Shown piece by piece: positions 8,684 to 19,227 of a stretch of 34,685 nt of DNA. The translations under genes were made by a program, and so were the position numbers. A model generated the notes under the pieces. That model was not told the origin of the DNA. It saw only the letters and a program-made list of their open reading frames with translations, and ran no database searches. The stretch is from an uncultured Clostridia bacterium (GTDB lineage: Bacteria > Bacillota > Clostridia > TANB77 > CAG-508): NCBI GenBank assembly GCA_944393465.1, contig CALYAG010000016.1:1-34685 (forward strand), written 5' to 3'. Position 1 is the stretch's first letter, and each line of letters begins with the position of its first letter.

Positions 8684-9569
8684 TATCTTTCACCTCGTCT
8701 TTATCTTTTAAAACTTTACCTAATAGAAGTCTTTCACCTAATTGTAATATGTTTTTAACTAGCCAATATAATGATAAACCAAGAGGAGCAATTAATGCAA
8801 TAGCTATAGACATAATTGGCATCATATAATTCATACTATTTGTCATTTGTTGCATACTTTCAAGTTGTTCTTCCATAGAATCTTCTTGACTACCATCTGT
8901 AATAGCATTTTTTTGCTTTTTACGTTTTTTATCTTCCTTTTCTTTTTCTCTTTGCTCTTTTGTCTTATTCATATTTGAAATTAGCCTCATATTAACAAAA
9001 GTAGTAATAACATAAATAATTGGTATTACTAATACTTTAATATCACTTAAATTTTGCATTGGAACTTTACTTAAGTCTAAACCTAAGAAATCCATATTAA
9101 TATATACGCTTTCATCTTCTGCTGCTTTTTCTTCAATTATCTTCATTTCTGGATAAGATGAAGCTTCTCCACTTTCTGTTAATTCTTGCTCATAATTTTG
9201 TATAACAGTTGGATCTACTTTAAGCATATAAGTAAGAGGTCTACTTACTAAGTAAAATACAGATAAGAATAATATTAATTGTATTATTGAACTTAAGCAA
9301 CCTGAAAAAGGACTTACTTTTTCTTTTTTGTATAAGCTCATAACTTCTTGATTAAGTAATTCAGGATTATTTTTATACTTAACTTGAAGTTTACTCATTT
9401 CTTTCTGTATTTTGGCTGATTTTTTCATTGATTTTTGTTGTTTTATTGATAAAGGTAATAATATAAGTTGTAAAAGTACTGAAAACAAAATCATTGCCCA
9501 GCCATAGTTGTGTACCCAATTATATAAAAAGTTGAGTACATATCCAAAAAGATTTGCTATAAAACCCAT
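8676..9569 (-). CDS. yidC: Membrane protein insertase YidC/Oxa1
   Basis: YidC inserts proteins into the cytoplasmic membrane, alone or with Sec. The 297-residue product has hydrophobic segments near 5-20, 23-42, 92-112, about 175-195 and 250-272, the usual charged loop after the first core segment (LPLSIKQQKSMKK), the conserved YKKEKVSPFSGCL, and a basic cytoplasmic loop (KKRKKQK). No lipoprotein signal is seen. At residue 34, where Bacillus SpoIIIJ has its groove arginine (IIIRTLILPL-type motif), this protein has glutamine (VLLQLILLPL). The rest of the family pattern is intact. Confidence 0.95.
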   Translation of the reverse strand: MGFIANLFGYVLNFLYNWVHNYGWAMILFSVLLQLILLPLSIKQQKSMKKSAKIQKEMSKLQVKYKNNPELLNQEVMSLYKKEKVSPFSGCLSSIIQLILFLSVFYLVSRPLTYMLKVDPTVIQNYEQELTESGEASSYPEMKIIEEKAAEDESVYINMDFLGLDLSKVPMQNLSDIKVLVIPIIYVITTFVNMRLISNMNKTKEQREKEKEDKKRKKQKNAITDGSQEDSMEEQLESMQQMTNSMNYMMPIMSIAIALIAPLGLSLYWLVKNILQLGERLLLGKVLKDKDEVKDNG

Positions 9570-9582
9570 TATTTAACTCCCT

Positions 9583-9801
9583 TCATTTTAGAGGGTCATA
9601 TCCTCCCTTTGAAAAAGGATTACATTTTAATAATCTTTTAATTCCTAAAAATACACCTTTTAAAGGGCCATACTTTCCAATTGCTTGTTTCATGTATTCT
9701 GAACAGCTAGGATAGTATTTGCAATGAACCCCTAAGCTTTGAAAAAATGGCGATATCCATTTTTGGTAGAAATTTATTAATTTTATAAAAATATTTTTCA
9801 T
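9583..9801 (-). CDS. yidD: Membrane protein insertion efficiency factor YidD
   Basis: A 72-residue member of the YidD family, thought to assist YidC. It shows the full pattern: FYQKWISPFF, CKYYPSCSEY with its paired cysteines, GIKRLLKCNPFSKGGYDPL at the end. Its ATG overlaps the rnpA stop (ATGA) and yidC follows after 13 bp. Confidence 0.95.
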   Translation of the reverse strand: MKNIFIKLINFYQKWISPFFQSLGVHCKYYPSCSEYMKQAIGKYGPLKGVFLGIKRLLKCNPFSKGGYDPLK

Positions 9802-10139
9802 TTTTTAATTCCTGAATTTAAAAATATTTTTTCCATATCTTTTTTTATTATTTGATAAGATAAATCTATAACATCTGCTTTTTTGTTCCAAATAATTACT
9901 ATATCATAGCCTTGTAAAGTATTTTTAATATTATTTTGGTAAGCTGCTCTGATTACCCTTTTTACTCTATTTCTAATGTGTGCTTTACCTATTTTTGTGC
10001 TAATTGCAATACCAAGTCTATTTTCATTAAATTTATTTTTCATAATATAAACAATTATTTGATTGCCTATGTAAAACTTACCTTTATTAAAAACATTTTT
10101 AAATTCATAATTTAATTTTAATGTTTTTATTCTTTTCAT
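9798..10139 (-). CDS. rnpA: Ribonuclease P protein component
   Basis: The protein subunit of RNase P, which trims tRNA 5' leaders together with the RnpB RNA. The 113-residue product shows the RNR signature region NRLGIAISTKIGKAHIRNRVKRVIR (given in part: KAHIRNRVKRVIR), which lies in the RNA-binding cleft. It sits between rpmH and yidD in the standard order, separated from rpmH by a hairpin that may attenuate read-through. Confidence 0.96.
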   Translation of the reverse strand: MKRIKTLKLNYEFKNVFNKGKFYIGNQIIVYIMKNKFNENRLGIAISTKIGKAHIRNRVKRVIRAAYQNNIKNTLQGYDIVIIWNKKADVIDLSYQIIKKDMEKIFLNSGIKK

Positions 10140-10152
10140 AATTTAAATACCT

Positions 10153-10180
10153 TAAAAAAGGTCACAAACATAGTGACCTC
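10153..10180 (-). terminator. Terminator/attenuator between rpmH and rnpA
   Basis: GGTCAC (10160-10165) and GTGACC (10173-10178), extended by one A-T pair, form a stem followed on the minus strand by six T. It would set the ratio of rpmH to downstream transcripts. Confidence 0.7.
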
Positions 10181-10191
10181 AACAAAAAAGC

Positions 10192-10326
10192 TTACGCACT
10201 TAATTTTTTTCTTCCTTTTGCACGTCTTGCTTTTAATACGTTTCTACCTTGTCTAGTAGACATTCTTTTCATAAATCCATGTTCTTTTTGAGCTTGTCTC
10301 TTTTTTGGTTGATATGTTCTTTTCAT
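10192..10326 (-). CDS. rpmH: 50S ribosomal protein L34
   Basis: A 44-residue, very basic protein beginning [11 protein letters not shown] with [19 protein letters not shown] and ending KGRKKLSA, the standard L34 sequence. GGAGGTG lies upstream of the ATG. It is first in the rpmH-rnpA-yidD-yidC-jag operon and is transcribed away from dnaA. Confidence 0.97.
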   Translation of the reverse strand: MKRTYQPKKRQAQKEHGFMKRMSTRQGRNVLKARRAKGRKKLSA

Positions 10327-10377
10327 TTATATTGCACCTCCAATTCTATTGCAATTTAATTCTCAATCGTACAACTT

Positions 10378-10407
10378 ATTATACCCTAAAGATGCCAATT
10401 ATGTCAA
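10378..10407 (-). promoter_or_regulatory. Consensus promoter of rpmH operon
   Basis: On the minus strand TTGACA (10407-10402) and TATAAT (10383-10378) are both perfect consensus hexamers, 18 bp apart. Confidence 0.85.
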
Positions 10408-10449
10408 TAGATTAGGGGTAAATTTTTTTATATTTTTATACTATTTTGC

Positions 10450-10479
10450 TTGACTATATATGACATTTTTTGATATTAT
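10450..10479 (+). promoter_or_regulatory. Putative dnaA promoter
   Basis: TTGACT (10450-10455) and TATTAT (10474-10479) with 18-bp spacing. The DnaA-box palindrome lies downstream of it, in the leader of dnaA. Confidence 0.5.
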
Positions 10480-10517
10480 ATGTATACGTTAAAAATAAAT
10501 ATTTAAGTCCACAAAAG

Positions 10518-10578
10518 AAAAGTTATTTAAGCAGTTATCCACAGTTAGTAAACAAATTGTGGATATTAAATAACTTTT
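10518..10578. promoter_or_regulatory. DnaA-box palindrome upstream of dnaA
   Basis: A perfect 13-bp inverted repeat (10518-10530 and 10566-10578) encloses a perfect DnaA box TTATCCACA (10535-10543) and an opposed 8/9 box TGTGGATAT (10558-10566). It probably serves autoregulation of dnaA and is the upstream half of a bipartite origin. Confidence 0.7.
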
Positions 10579-10624
10579 TTATGTTGCTCTAAATATATTT
10601 TTAAAAAGAATAGGGGCTAAACTA

Positions 10625-11960
10625 ATGTCAAATGAAAATCTAAACGAACTATGGAGTAGGGCAAAAGATCTCCTAAAAGAAGAAACAACTGTAATTACAT
10701 ATCAAACATGGATTCAGCCATTAGAACTTAAAAGCGTTAGAGATAACGTTATTGTTTTAGTTGCCTCTAATTCATTTCAAAAAGATACTATTGAATCAAG
10801 ATATTTAACACTTCTTACAAATACTTTCAATTTTATTACAAACAAAAAATGTAATGTAATAATCAAGTTGCAAGATGAAGAAGATATAGATATGCCCGCA
10901 GGAAATAATATTGCAGGTAACAAAATGTTTATAAATTCAGGGTTAAACCCCAAATATACATTTGATACATTTGTAGTAGGTAGCAACAACAAGTTTGCTC
11001 AAGCTGCGGCACAAGGTGTATCTGAAAACCCTCGGAGCTAAATATAATCCATTTTTTATATATGGGGGAGTAGGTCTAGGCAAAACTCACTTAATGCATG
11101 CCATAGGTAACCAAATACTTATGAATAACCCGAATTCAAACGTTTTATATGTTACATCTGAAAATTTCACAAACCAATTAATTAATGCATTACGTGATCA
11201 AGCTACAGAAAAATTTAGAGAAAAATATAGAAATATAGATGTTTTATTAATAGATGATATTCAATTTATTGCTAACAAAAAGAGTACGCAAGAAGAATTT
11301 TTCCACACATTTAACACTCTTTATGAATCAGGCAAACAAATAGTATTATCTAGTGATAAACCACCTAAAGACATAGAATTACTAGAAGATAGGCTAAAAT
11401 CAAGGTTTGATTGGGGCTTAATTGCCGACATATCTAATCCAGACTTTGAAACAAGACTCGCTATTTTAAGAAAAAAGACTCAATTAGACAATATAATTAT
11501 AGATGATGAAATTTTATCTACAATTGCGACAAGAGTTGACACAAACATTAGGGAACTAGAGGGTACGCTTAATAAATTAGTTGCTAAAGCATCACTAACT
11601 AATAGTCCCATTACTATGGAAATGACAGAAAAAGCAATTAATGACATCATTCAAAGACAGGATAAAGTTATATCATCTGAGTATATTCAAGATGTAGTGG
11701 GGAAGTATTTTAGTGTTTCTCCAGCAGATCTTAGAGGCTCAAAAAGGTCTAATGACATCACATTTCCTAGACAAATTGCAATGTATTTGTGCAGAAACGT
11801 TGCTCAAATGTCTTTACCTCAAATAGGTATTGATTTTGGCAAAAGAGATCACACAACAGTAATGCATGCTGTTAATAAAATTGAAAAGGAAATAAAGACT
11901 AATTCAAACACAAGATTAATTGTGGAAAGTGTGCAAAACATCCTACTTTCCGACAAATAG
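10625..11960 (+). CDS. dnaA: Chromosomal replication initiator DnaA (frame broken by one base)
   Basis: DnaA binds 9-mer boxes in oriC and opens the duplex. Domain I starts with LNELWSRAKDLLKEE, the AAA+ domain has GGVGLGKTHLMHAIGNQ (Walker A) and LLIDDIQFI (Walker B), and the C-terminal DNA-binding domain has DFGKRDHTTVMHAVNKIE. As given, the frame breaks: the first part ends at 11041 after SENPRS. Removing one C at 11033 (CCCTCGG to CCCTGG) restores SENPGAKYNPFFIYGG and a 444-residue protein ending at 11960. An essential gene is unlikely to be broken, and two other genes here carry the same kind of insertion, so I read it as sequence error. Confidence 0.95.
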
Positions 11961-12280
11961 TTGCAACAACTGACAAAAGTGGTCATTAGTAGAATTTCTG
12001 TTTGGAAAATTAATGTTTGACTTTAGAACGTGTATCTCTTCTTACGGAACAGCCGCATAGGTTATCCACAGGGGGGCTGTGGATAACCTGTGGATAACAT
12101 GTGGATAACTCAAAATGTGGATAACTTTTTGAATTGTGTGGATAACTTTTAAAGTTTTCCACAGGGTTATCCACAGGCACTTTCCGTAGGGACTCAAGGG
12201 TTTGATATAGTTTTCCACATTATCCACATGACCTACTACTACTACTACTAAATATATTTATATTATATTATAAAGAAGGA
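11961..12280. other. oriC: Replication origin oriC with DnaA boxes and DnaA-trio element
   Basis: The 330 bp between dnaA and dnaN hold eight perfect DnaA boxes: plus-strand TTATCCACA at 12062, 12167 and 12220; minus-strand at 12078, 12089, 12100, 12116 and 12137. Two near-perfect TTTTCCACA lie at 12155 and 12211. The last two boxes abut (12211-12228) and are followed by CTA repeated six times (12233-12250) and then an A/T-only segment (12251-12274). This matches the Bacillus basal unwinding system: box pair, DnaA-trios, then melting region. Coding frames here are chance. Confidence 0.93.
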
Positions 12281-12290
12281 GAAATGAAAA

Positions 12291-13415
12291 ATGAAACTTA
12301 TTTGTGAAAAGGAAAAAATCCTTAAAGCTCTTAATTCCGTAACAAAAGCTGTTGCTGTTAGAACAACAATGCCAATATTAGAAGGAATTTTAATTCAAAC
12401 TAATGATAATGATATTAAACTTACATGTTATGATCTAGAATTAGGTATAGAATATGTTATTAAAGATTGTAATGTACAAGAACAAGGTGCAACAGTTGTT
12501 AATGCAATAATGTTTAGTGAAATTATAAGAAAATTACCTGATACAGATATAAAAATAGAAGTAAATGATAAAAATCTATTAGTTATAGAATGTGAAGGTT
12601 CATTATACAAATTAGCAACAATGAACCCAGAAGACTTTCCAGAATTACCAGAAATAAATGTAGAGAATTCTATTGAAATTGAACAAAATACATTAAAAGA
12701 TATGATTAGAAAAACAATATTTGCTATAAGTACAGAAGAAAATAGACCAATATTTACAGGTTGTTTATTTGAAGTAAAAAGCAATAAATTAAATGTAGTT
12801 GCTGTTGATGGTTTTAGATTAGCATGGAAAAGCAAATTCTTACAAACAAAAACAAATGACTTTTCAGCTGTAATACCAGGAAGAACTTTAACAGAAATAA
12901 ATAAAATATTATCTGACTCATTTGAAATTGTAAAAATAGGTATAGCAAAAAATCAAGCACTATTTGAAATAGAAAATTGTAAAATAGTTACTAGATTACT
13001 AGATGGAGAATTTTTAAATTATGCAAGTGTACTTCCTTCAAAATGGGAAACAAGAGTTAGAGTAAATAGATCAATTATTCTAAACTGTTTTGAAAGAATT
13101 AGTTTAATTTCTGCATCAAGTATAGAAAAAGAAAAGAAATATCCTGTAAAAATAACAGTTGAAGTTGGAAAAATTACAATTTCTTGTACTAACCAAACAG
13201 GTGATGCAAAAGAAGAATTATATGTTACAACAGAAGGTAAAGATTTAGAGGCAGGATTTAACCCTAAATATTTCTTAGATGTATTAAGATCAATAGATGA
13301 TGAAGAAGTATTTATTGATTTTGGTACAAGCATTTCACCATGTATTATAAGAAGTATAGAAGAAACTGGTGACTATAAATATATGATATTACCAATTCGT
13401 TTAAAAAATGACTAA
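12291..13415 (+). CDS. dnaN: DNA polymerase III sliding clamp beta subunit
   Basis: The beta clamp tethers the replicative polymerase to DNA. The 374-residue product shows the three-domain DnaN pattern: start MKLICEKEKILKALNSVTKAVA, TMPILEGILIQ, the central NRPIFTGCLFE and VAVDGFRLAW, AVIPGRTLTEI, and the C-terminal NPKYFLDVLRSID and YMILPIRL. AGAAGGAGA precedes the ATG. It follows oriC directly. Confidence 0.97.
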   Translation: MKLICEKEKILKALNSVTKAVAVRTTMPILEGILIQTNDNDIKLTCYDLELGIEYVIKDCNVQEQGATVVNAIMFSEIIRKLPDTDIKIEVNDKNLLVIECEGSLYKLATMNPEDFPELPEINVENSIEIEQNTLKDMIRKTIFAISTEENRPIFTGCLFEVKSNKLNVVAVDGFRLAWKSKFLQTKTNDFSAVIPGRTLTEINKILSDSFEIVKIGIAKNQALFEIENCKIVTRLLDGEFLNYASVLPSKWETRVRVNRSIILNCFERISLISASSIEKEKKYPVKITVEVGKITISCTNQTGDAKEELYVTTEGKDLEAGFNPKYFLDVLRSIDDEEVFIDFGTSISPCIIRSIEETGDYKYMILPIRLKND

Positions 13416-13425
13416 AAAAATATAT

Positions 13426-13463
13426 AAGTTATCCACATATTATGCATAACTTGTGGATAACTT
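13426..13463. promoter_or_regulatory. DnaA-box palindrome between dnaN and recF
   Basis: AAGTTATCCACA (13426-13437) and TGTGGATAACTT (13452-13463) are a perfect 12-bp inverted repeat containing two perfect DnaA boxes (13429-13437, 13452-13460). It is a third DnaA-binding cluster, perhaps regulatory or a DnaA titration site. Confidence 0.7.
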
Positions 13464-13573
13464 TGTGCATAATCACAAGAAAAATGTATAATAAAAGTGC
13501 ATTTTTAAGAAAATTTAATATTTTAATTATTAGAAAAATTTAGACTTAAAAAATGAAAGGAATTGGATTAAAA

Positions 13574-14617
13574 ATGTACATAAATAATTTAAAAATACAA
13601 AACTTTAGAAATTACAAATATCAAGAAATTAATTTTGAAAATAAAATAAATATTTTTTATGGAGATAATGCTCAAGGAAAAACAAATATACTAGAATCTA
13701 TTTTTATATCTAGTTTTGGAAAATCTTTTAGAACAAATAAAGATAAAGAACTCATAAAAATGGGGGAGAACTTTTTAAAAATTCAAACTCATTTTCAAAA
13801 AAAAGATAGAGATGGGGAAATAAGAGTAGAAATTTCAGATAAAAAAAATGTTTACTTAAATGATGTAAAATTAAAAAAGCTTAGTGAAGTTTTAGGAAAT
13901 ATTATTTTAGTAATTTTTACACCAGATGATATTAACTTATTAAAATCAGGTCCAAGTGCAAGAAGAAAGTTTTTAGATATGATGATAGGACAATTAAGAC
14001 CAGCATATGTTCTTAATTTGAATTCATATTTAAAAACATTGGATCAAAGAAATAATTTTTTAAAGCAAAAAATAAAAAATGATGCAATGCTAGATATATG
14101 GGATGAAAAGCTTGCGGAATATGGCGAAAAAGTTTTTAATTACAGAAAGCAATTTATAGACTTAATAAAAAATAAAATAACAGCAATTCATGCAGAAATA
14201 ACCGATGAAAAAATAGACATTAATTATTCTTCAGATTTTAAAAATAGGCAGGAATTTATAGAATTATTAAAAAAAAGTAGACAAAATGATTATTTTAGAG
14301 GTTACACAACCAAAGGTATACATAGGGATGATTTTATTATTTACATAAATAATGAACCTGTAAATATTTATGGATCTCAAGGACAAAATAGAACAGCAAT
14401 ACTTTCACTAAAACTTGCAGAATTAAATGTTATTTATGATGATTTAGGTGAATATCCAATACTTTTATTAGATGATTTCATGTCTGAATTAGATGAAAAA
14501 AGAATTGCAAATTTTTTAAATAATATAGAAAATATACAGGTTATTATAACTTGTACTAAAAATATTGACATAAAAAATAGTATTTCTCATCAAGTTATTG
14601 GTGGTAAGATTATCTAA
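13574..14617 (+). CDS. recF: DNA replication and repair protein RecF
   Basis: RecF is an SMC-like ATPase that loads RecA at gaps with RecO and RecR. The N-terminus MYINNLKIQNFRNYK leads to Walker A GDNAQGKTNI, the middle has RRKFLDMMIGQ, then the ABC signature region YGSQGQNRTAILSLKLAE and Walker B PILLLDDFMSELD. I choose ATG 13574 (347 residues), with AAAGGA about 12 nt upstream; an in-frame ATG at 13553 lacks a ribosome site. It lies between dnaN and gyrB as usual. Confidence 0.95.
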   Translation: MYINNLKIQNFRNYKYQEINFENKINIFYGDNAQGKTNILESIFISSFGKSFRTNKDKELIKMGENFLKIQTHFQKKDRDGEIRVEISDKKNVYLNDVKLKKLSEVLGNIILVIFTPDDINLLKSGPSARRKFLDMMIGQLRPAYVLNLNSYLKTLDQRNNFLKQKIKNDAMLDIWDEKLAEYGEKVFNYRKQFIDLIKNKITAIHAEITDEKIDINYSSDFKNRQEFIELLKKSRQNDYFRGYTTKGIHRDDFIIYINNEPVNIYGSQGQNRTAILSLKLAELNVIYDDLGEYPILLLDDFMSELDEKRIANFLNNIENIQVIITCTKNIDIKNSISHQVIGGKII

Positions 14618-16627
<2,010 letters not shown>

Positions 16628-16695
16628 TTGTTTTTGTAATATATCACATTTTGCTTGAAATATAGGCAAAATCTTTAATTAAAAATTAAATTAAA

Positions 16696-16726
16696 AACGA
16701 CAAGGTAATGAACTTTGTCGTTTTTT
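16696..16726 (+). terminator. gyrB terminator
   Basis: AACGACAA (16696-16703) pairs with TTGTCGTT (16715-16722), followed by a T run. Confidence 0.75.
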
Positions 16727-16761
16727 GTCGAATTTTGTCGAAAAGTTTTCTAAAATATTTA

Positions 16762-16790
16762 TTGACATTTTATGGAAAATAATGTATTAT
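16762..16790 (+). promoter_or_regulatory. Promoter of the virB4-cpaE operon
   Basis: TTGACA (16762-16767) and TATTAT (16785-16790) are 17 bp apart and lie after the gyrB terminator. AAAGGAG follows at 16801-16807, too far from the chosen ATG to be its ribosome site; it is suitably placed for an ATT at 16820, an alternative in-frame start. Confidence 0.65.
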
Positions 16791-16852
16791 TATCTACATG
16801 AAAGGAGAAAAATAAAAACATTTATTTGAGTAAAAAGAAAGGAATAGCTTTT

Positions 16853-17401
16853 ATGAAATCAGACAAAATAAAATCTGTTCAAAATTGGCTTCCCTTTGAC
16901 AAAATTTTAGATAATGGTATAATCAAACTTAAAAATTCCTCCTATGTAAAAATTTTAAAAGTTGACCCCATTAACTACAATCTAAAATCAGAATTAGAAA
17001 AAGAAGCCATTTTAAACTCATATAAAAGTTTCATTAAAAGTTGCAATTTTAATCTACAAATTTTAATCCAAAGCAAAAAAGAAGATTTATCAAAACATAT
17101 TGATTTATTACATAAAAATAGTTTATACCCAGAAATTAAAGAAAAATATATTGAATATATTAATTCTTTAAATCAAAATCAAAAATCTTCCAATAAGAAT
17201 TTCTTTATAATAATAAGTCAAACTGCAGATGACTTAACTACATTAGAAAGTGTAACAATCCAAAATTTGCAAGAAAATTATTTTAAAGTCAAAGAGCTTT
17301 TAGCTAGATGTGGGAACATCGTTTCTGAATATACAAATGAAGATCAAGTAAGAGATGTATTATTCTCATTTTTTAATTCAAAAATATTTTTAAATGAGTA
17401 A
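16853..17401 (+). CDS. VirB4 N-terminal domain protein
   Basis: A 182-residue product resembling only the N-terminal part of Gram-positive VirB4/TrsE-type ATPases: FDKILDNGIIKLKNSSYVKI, then the VDPINYNLKSELEKEAIL pattern, YKSFIKSCNFNLQILIQSKK and FFIIISQTADD. It has no P-loop. In related conjugation systems this domain is fused to the ATPase; here a stop codon at 17399 separates them and the ATPase follows as a second ORF. ATG 16853 has AAAGGA 9 nt upstream; the frame opens earlier (TTG 16826, ATT 16820). It is first in the gyrB-gyrA insertion and likely acts at the inner face of the membrane with its partner. Confidence 0.75.
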   Translation: MKSDKIKSVQNWLPFDKILDNGIIKLKNSSYVKILKVDPINYNLKSELEKEAILNSYKSFIKSCNFNLQILIQSKKEDLSKHIDLLHKNSLYPEIKEKYIEYINSLNQNQKSSNKNFFIIISQTADDLTTLESVTIQNLQENYFKVKELLARCGNIVSEYTNEDQVRDVLFSFFNSKIFLNE

Positions 17402-17439
17402 CTCATGAAAAAATCAATTAAATTAAAACAATTTGCTTT

Positions 17440-19227
17440 TTGCAAACAAAATTAAAATTTAAAAGAGGTGATGCACATATTAATAGTTATTTAGGAGGAA
17501 TATTTACAAAAAAAGACTATTTAAGTCCATCATATATTAACCTATCAAACCCAAAATTCATTGAAATAGATGGCATGTATTACTCTGGTTTACTAATAGT
17601 AAATTATTTACGTGAGCAAGATGATTTAATTTTAAAAAGCATAATAGACTCAAATACAAATATATATATTTCAATGTTTTATGAAAAGCAAGACACATAC
17701 AAGGTAATAAAAGACTTAACATATAACATAGGAAATGTAAAAGTAGACTTAGAAAAAATAGGAGAAAATAGGCAGGACTCAGAAATTGCAGCATTTACAT
17801 ACAATGATGCAAAATACATAAGAAGAGAAATGCAAATAAACAATGAAGAGCTATATTTTTTATACACATACATAATGACATTTGCAGAAAATACAAAAGA
17901 GCTAGAATATAATTTAAACAAAATAGAAGGTCTGCTTAGAAGTAGAGGTATTTTACCAAAAAAAGCATATTTTAGGCAAGAACAAACATATTTATCTTGT
18001 CTGCCACTTATGCAAAATAACTCAGATGTAAAAGAAATAACCAAAAGAAATATATTAACAAACTCATTAGTTGCAACTTATCCATTTATTTCATCTGCAA
18101 TATTTGATGAAACTGGAATTTTTATAGGAGAAAACATATATAACAATTCACTTATATTTATAGATAAATTTGATACAAATAAATATAAAAATGCAAATAT
18201 GTGTATATTTGGTACAAGTGGTGCAGGAAAATCATTTTTTACAAAATTAATGATACTCAGGTATGCTTTGTTTGGACTAGAGCAATATGTAATAGACCCA
18301 GATAGGGAATACACAAACCTTGGAAAAAGCTTAGGAGGAACAGTAATAAAACTAGGGCCAAGTTCAAATACATACATAAATGTTTTAGACATCAGAAAAG
18401 AAAGCTTAGAAGACGAACAAAGTGGGTATTTATCTACAAAAATAGGTAAGCTTATAGGATTTTTTAAATTAATATTTGAAAATTTAAAAGAAGAAGAAAA
18501 AACAATTTTAGAAAAAGCAATTATAAAAACATACAATCAAAAGGGAATAACATTTAGTGATAAATCTTTATACAAAAATGGCAAATTTAAAACAAGCGAA
18601 GATATGCCAATATTAGAAGATTTATACAAAAACTTAGATAAAAATATGCAAATAAAATTATTTCCATTTGTAAAAGGCTCATTAAGTTATTTTAATAAAA
18701 AGACAAATGTAAAACTAGAAAATAAATTAATAATTGCAGACATTTACGAACTTGGTGAAGATAACCTAAAGTATGCGATGTACGTGTTCATTGAATATTA
18801 TTGGGACAAGGTCAAAAAAGATAGAAAAGTAAAAAAGGCAATATATTTAGATGAAATTTGGAGGCTTATAGGAGTTACATCAAATAAAGAAGTAGCAAGC
18901 TTTATTTACAAAATATTTAAAACAATAAGAAAATATGGAGGAAGCGGTATAGCCATAACACAAGATGTATCAGACTTATTTAGCCTTGATGGAGGAACCT
19001 ATGGAAAAAGTATATTAAATAACTCAAGTATAAAAGTATTTTTTAATCTAGAAGAAGAAAACATAAAAGTTTTAGAAAAATACACAGACCTTTCAAATAA
19101 AGAAAAAGTAGAAATAAAATCTTTTAAAAGGGGAGAATGTTTAATGTTTGTAGGACAAGAACATATATTAACAAAAATAAAGTCAGCAGACTTTGAAAAA
19201 GAAATAATAGGAGGTAATCAAAATTAA
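17440..19227 (+). CDS. VirB4-type ATPase of a type IV secretion system
   Basis: The energising ATPase of type IV secretion/conjugation. The product (595 residues from the TTG at 17440) begins with KRGDAHINSYLGGIF, continues with the VirB4 middle region and has Walker A FGTSGAGKSFFTKL (about 257-270), the following YVIDPDREY, Walker B AIYLDEIWRLI (about 465-475), and the conserved KYGGSGIAITQDVSDLF. The TTG has no ribosome site. An ATG at 17405, 3 nt after the stop of the upstream gene, would enter this frame if the five-T run at 17437-17441 had six T, so the true start is probably 17405 with a homopolymer error or slippage. Confidence 0.9.
   Translation: MQTKLKFKRGDAHINSYLGGIFTKKDYLSPSYINLSNPKFIEIDGMYYSGLLIVNYLREQDDLILKSIIDSNTNIYISMFYEKQDTYKVIKDLTYNIGNVKVDLEKIGENRQDSEIAAFTYNDAKYIRREMQINNEELYFLYTYIMTFAENTKELEYNLNKIEGLLRSRGILPKKAYFRQEQTYLSCLPLMQNNSDVKEITKRNILTNSLVATYPFISSAIFDETGIFIGENIYNNSLIFIDKFDTNKYKNANMCIFGTSGAGKSFFTKLMILRYALFGLEQYVIDPDREYTNLGKSLGGTVIKLGPSSNTYINVLDIRKESLEDEQSGYLSTKIGKLIGFFKLIFENLKEEEKTILEKAIIKTYNQKGITFSDKSLYKNGKFKTSEDMPILEDLYKNLDKNMQIKLFPFVKGSLSYFNKKTNVKLENKLIIADIYELGEDNLKYAMYVFIEYYWDKVKKDRKVKKAIYLDEIWRLIGVTSNKEVASFIYKIFKTIRKYGGSGIAITQDVSDLFSLDGGTYGKSILNNSSIKVFFNLEEENIKVLEKYTDLSNKEKVEIKSFKRGECLMFVGQEHILTKIKSADFEKEIIGGNQN

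Noticed and set aside
12042..12227. 61-residue minus-strand ORF in oriC
   Set aside because: It is made of DnaA boxes read in frame.
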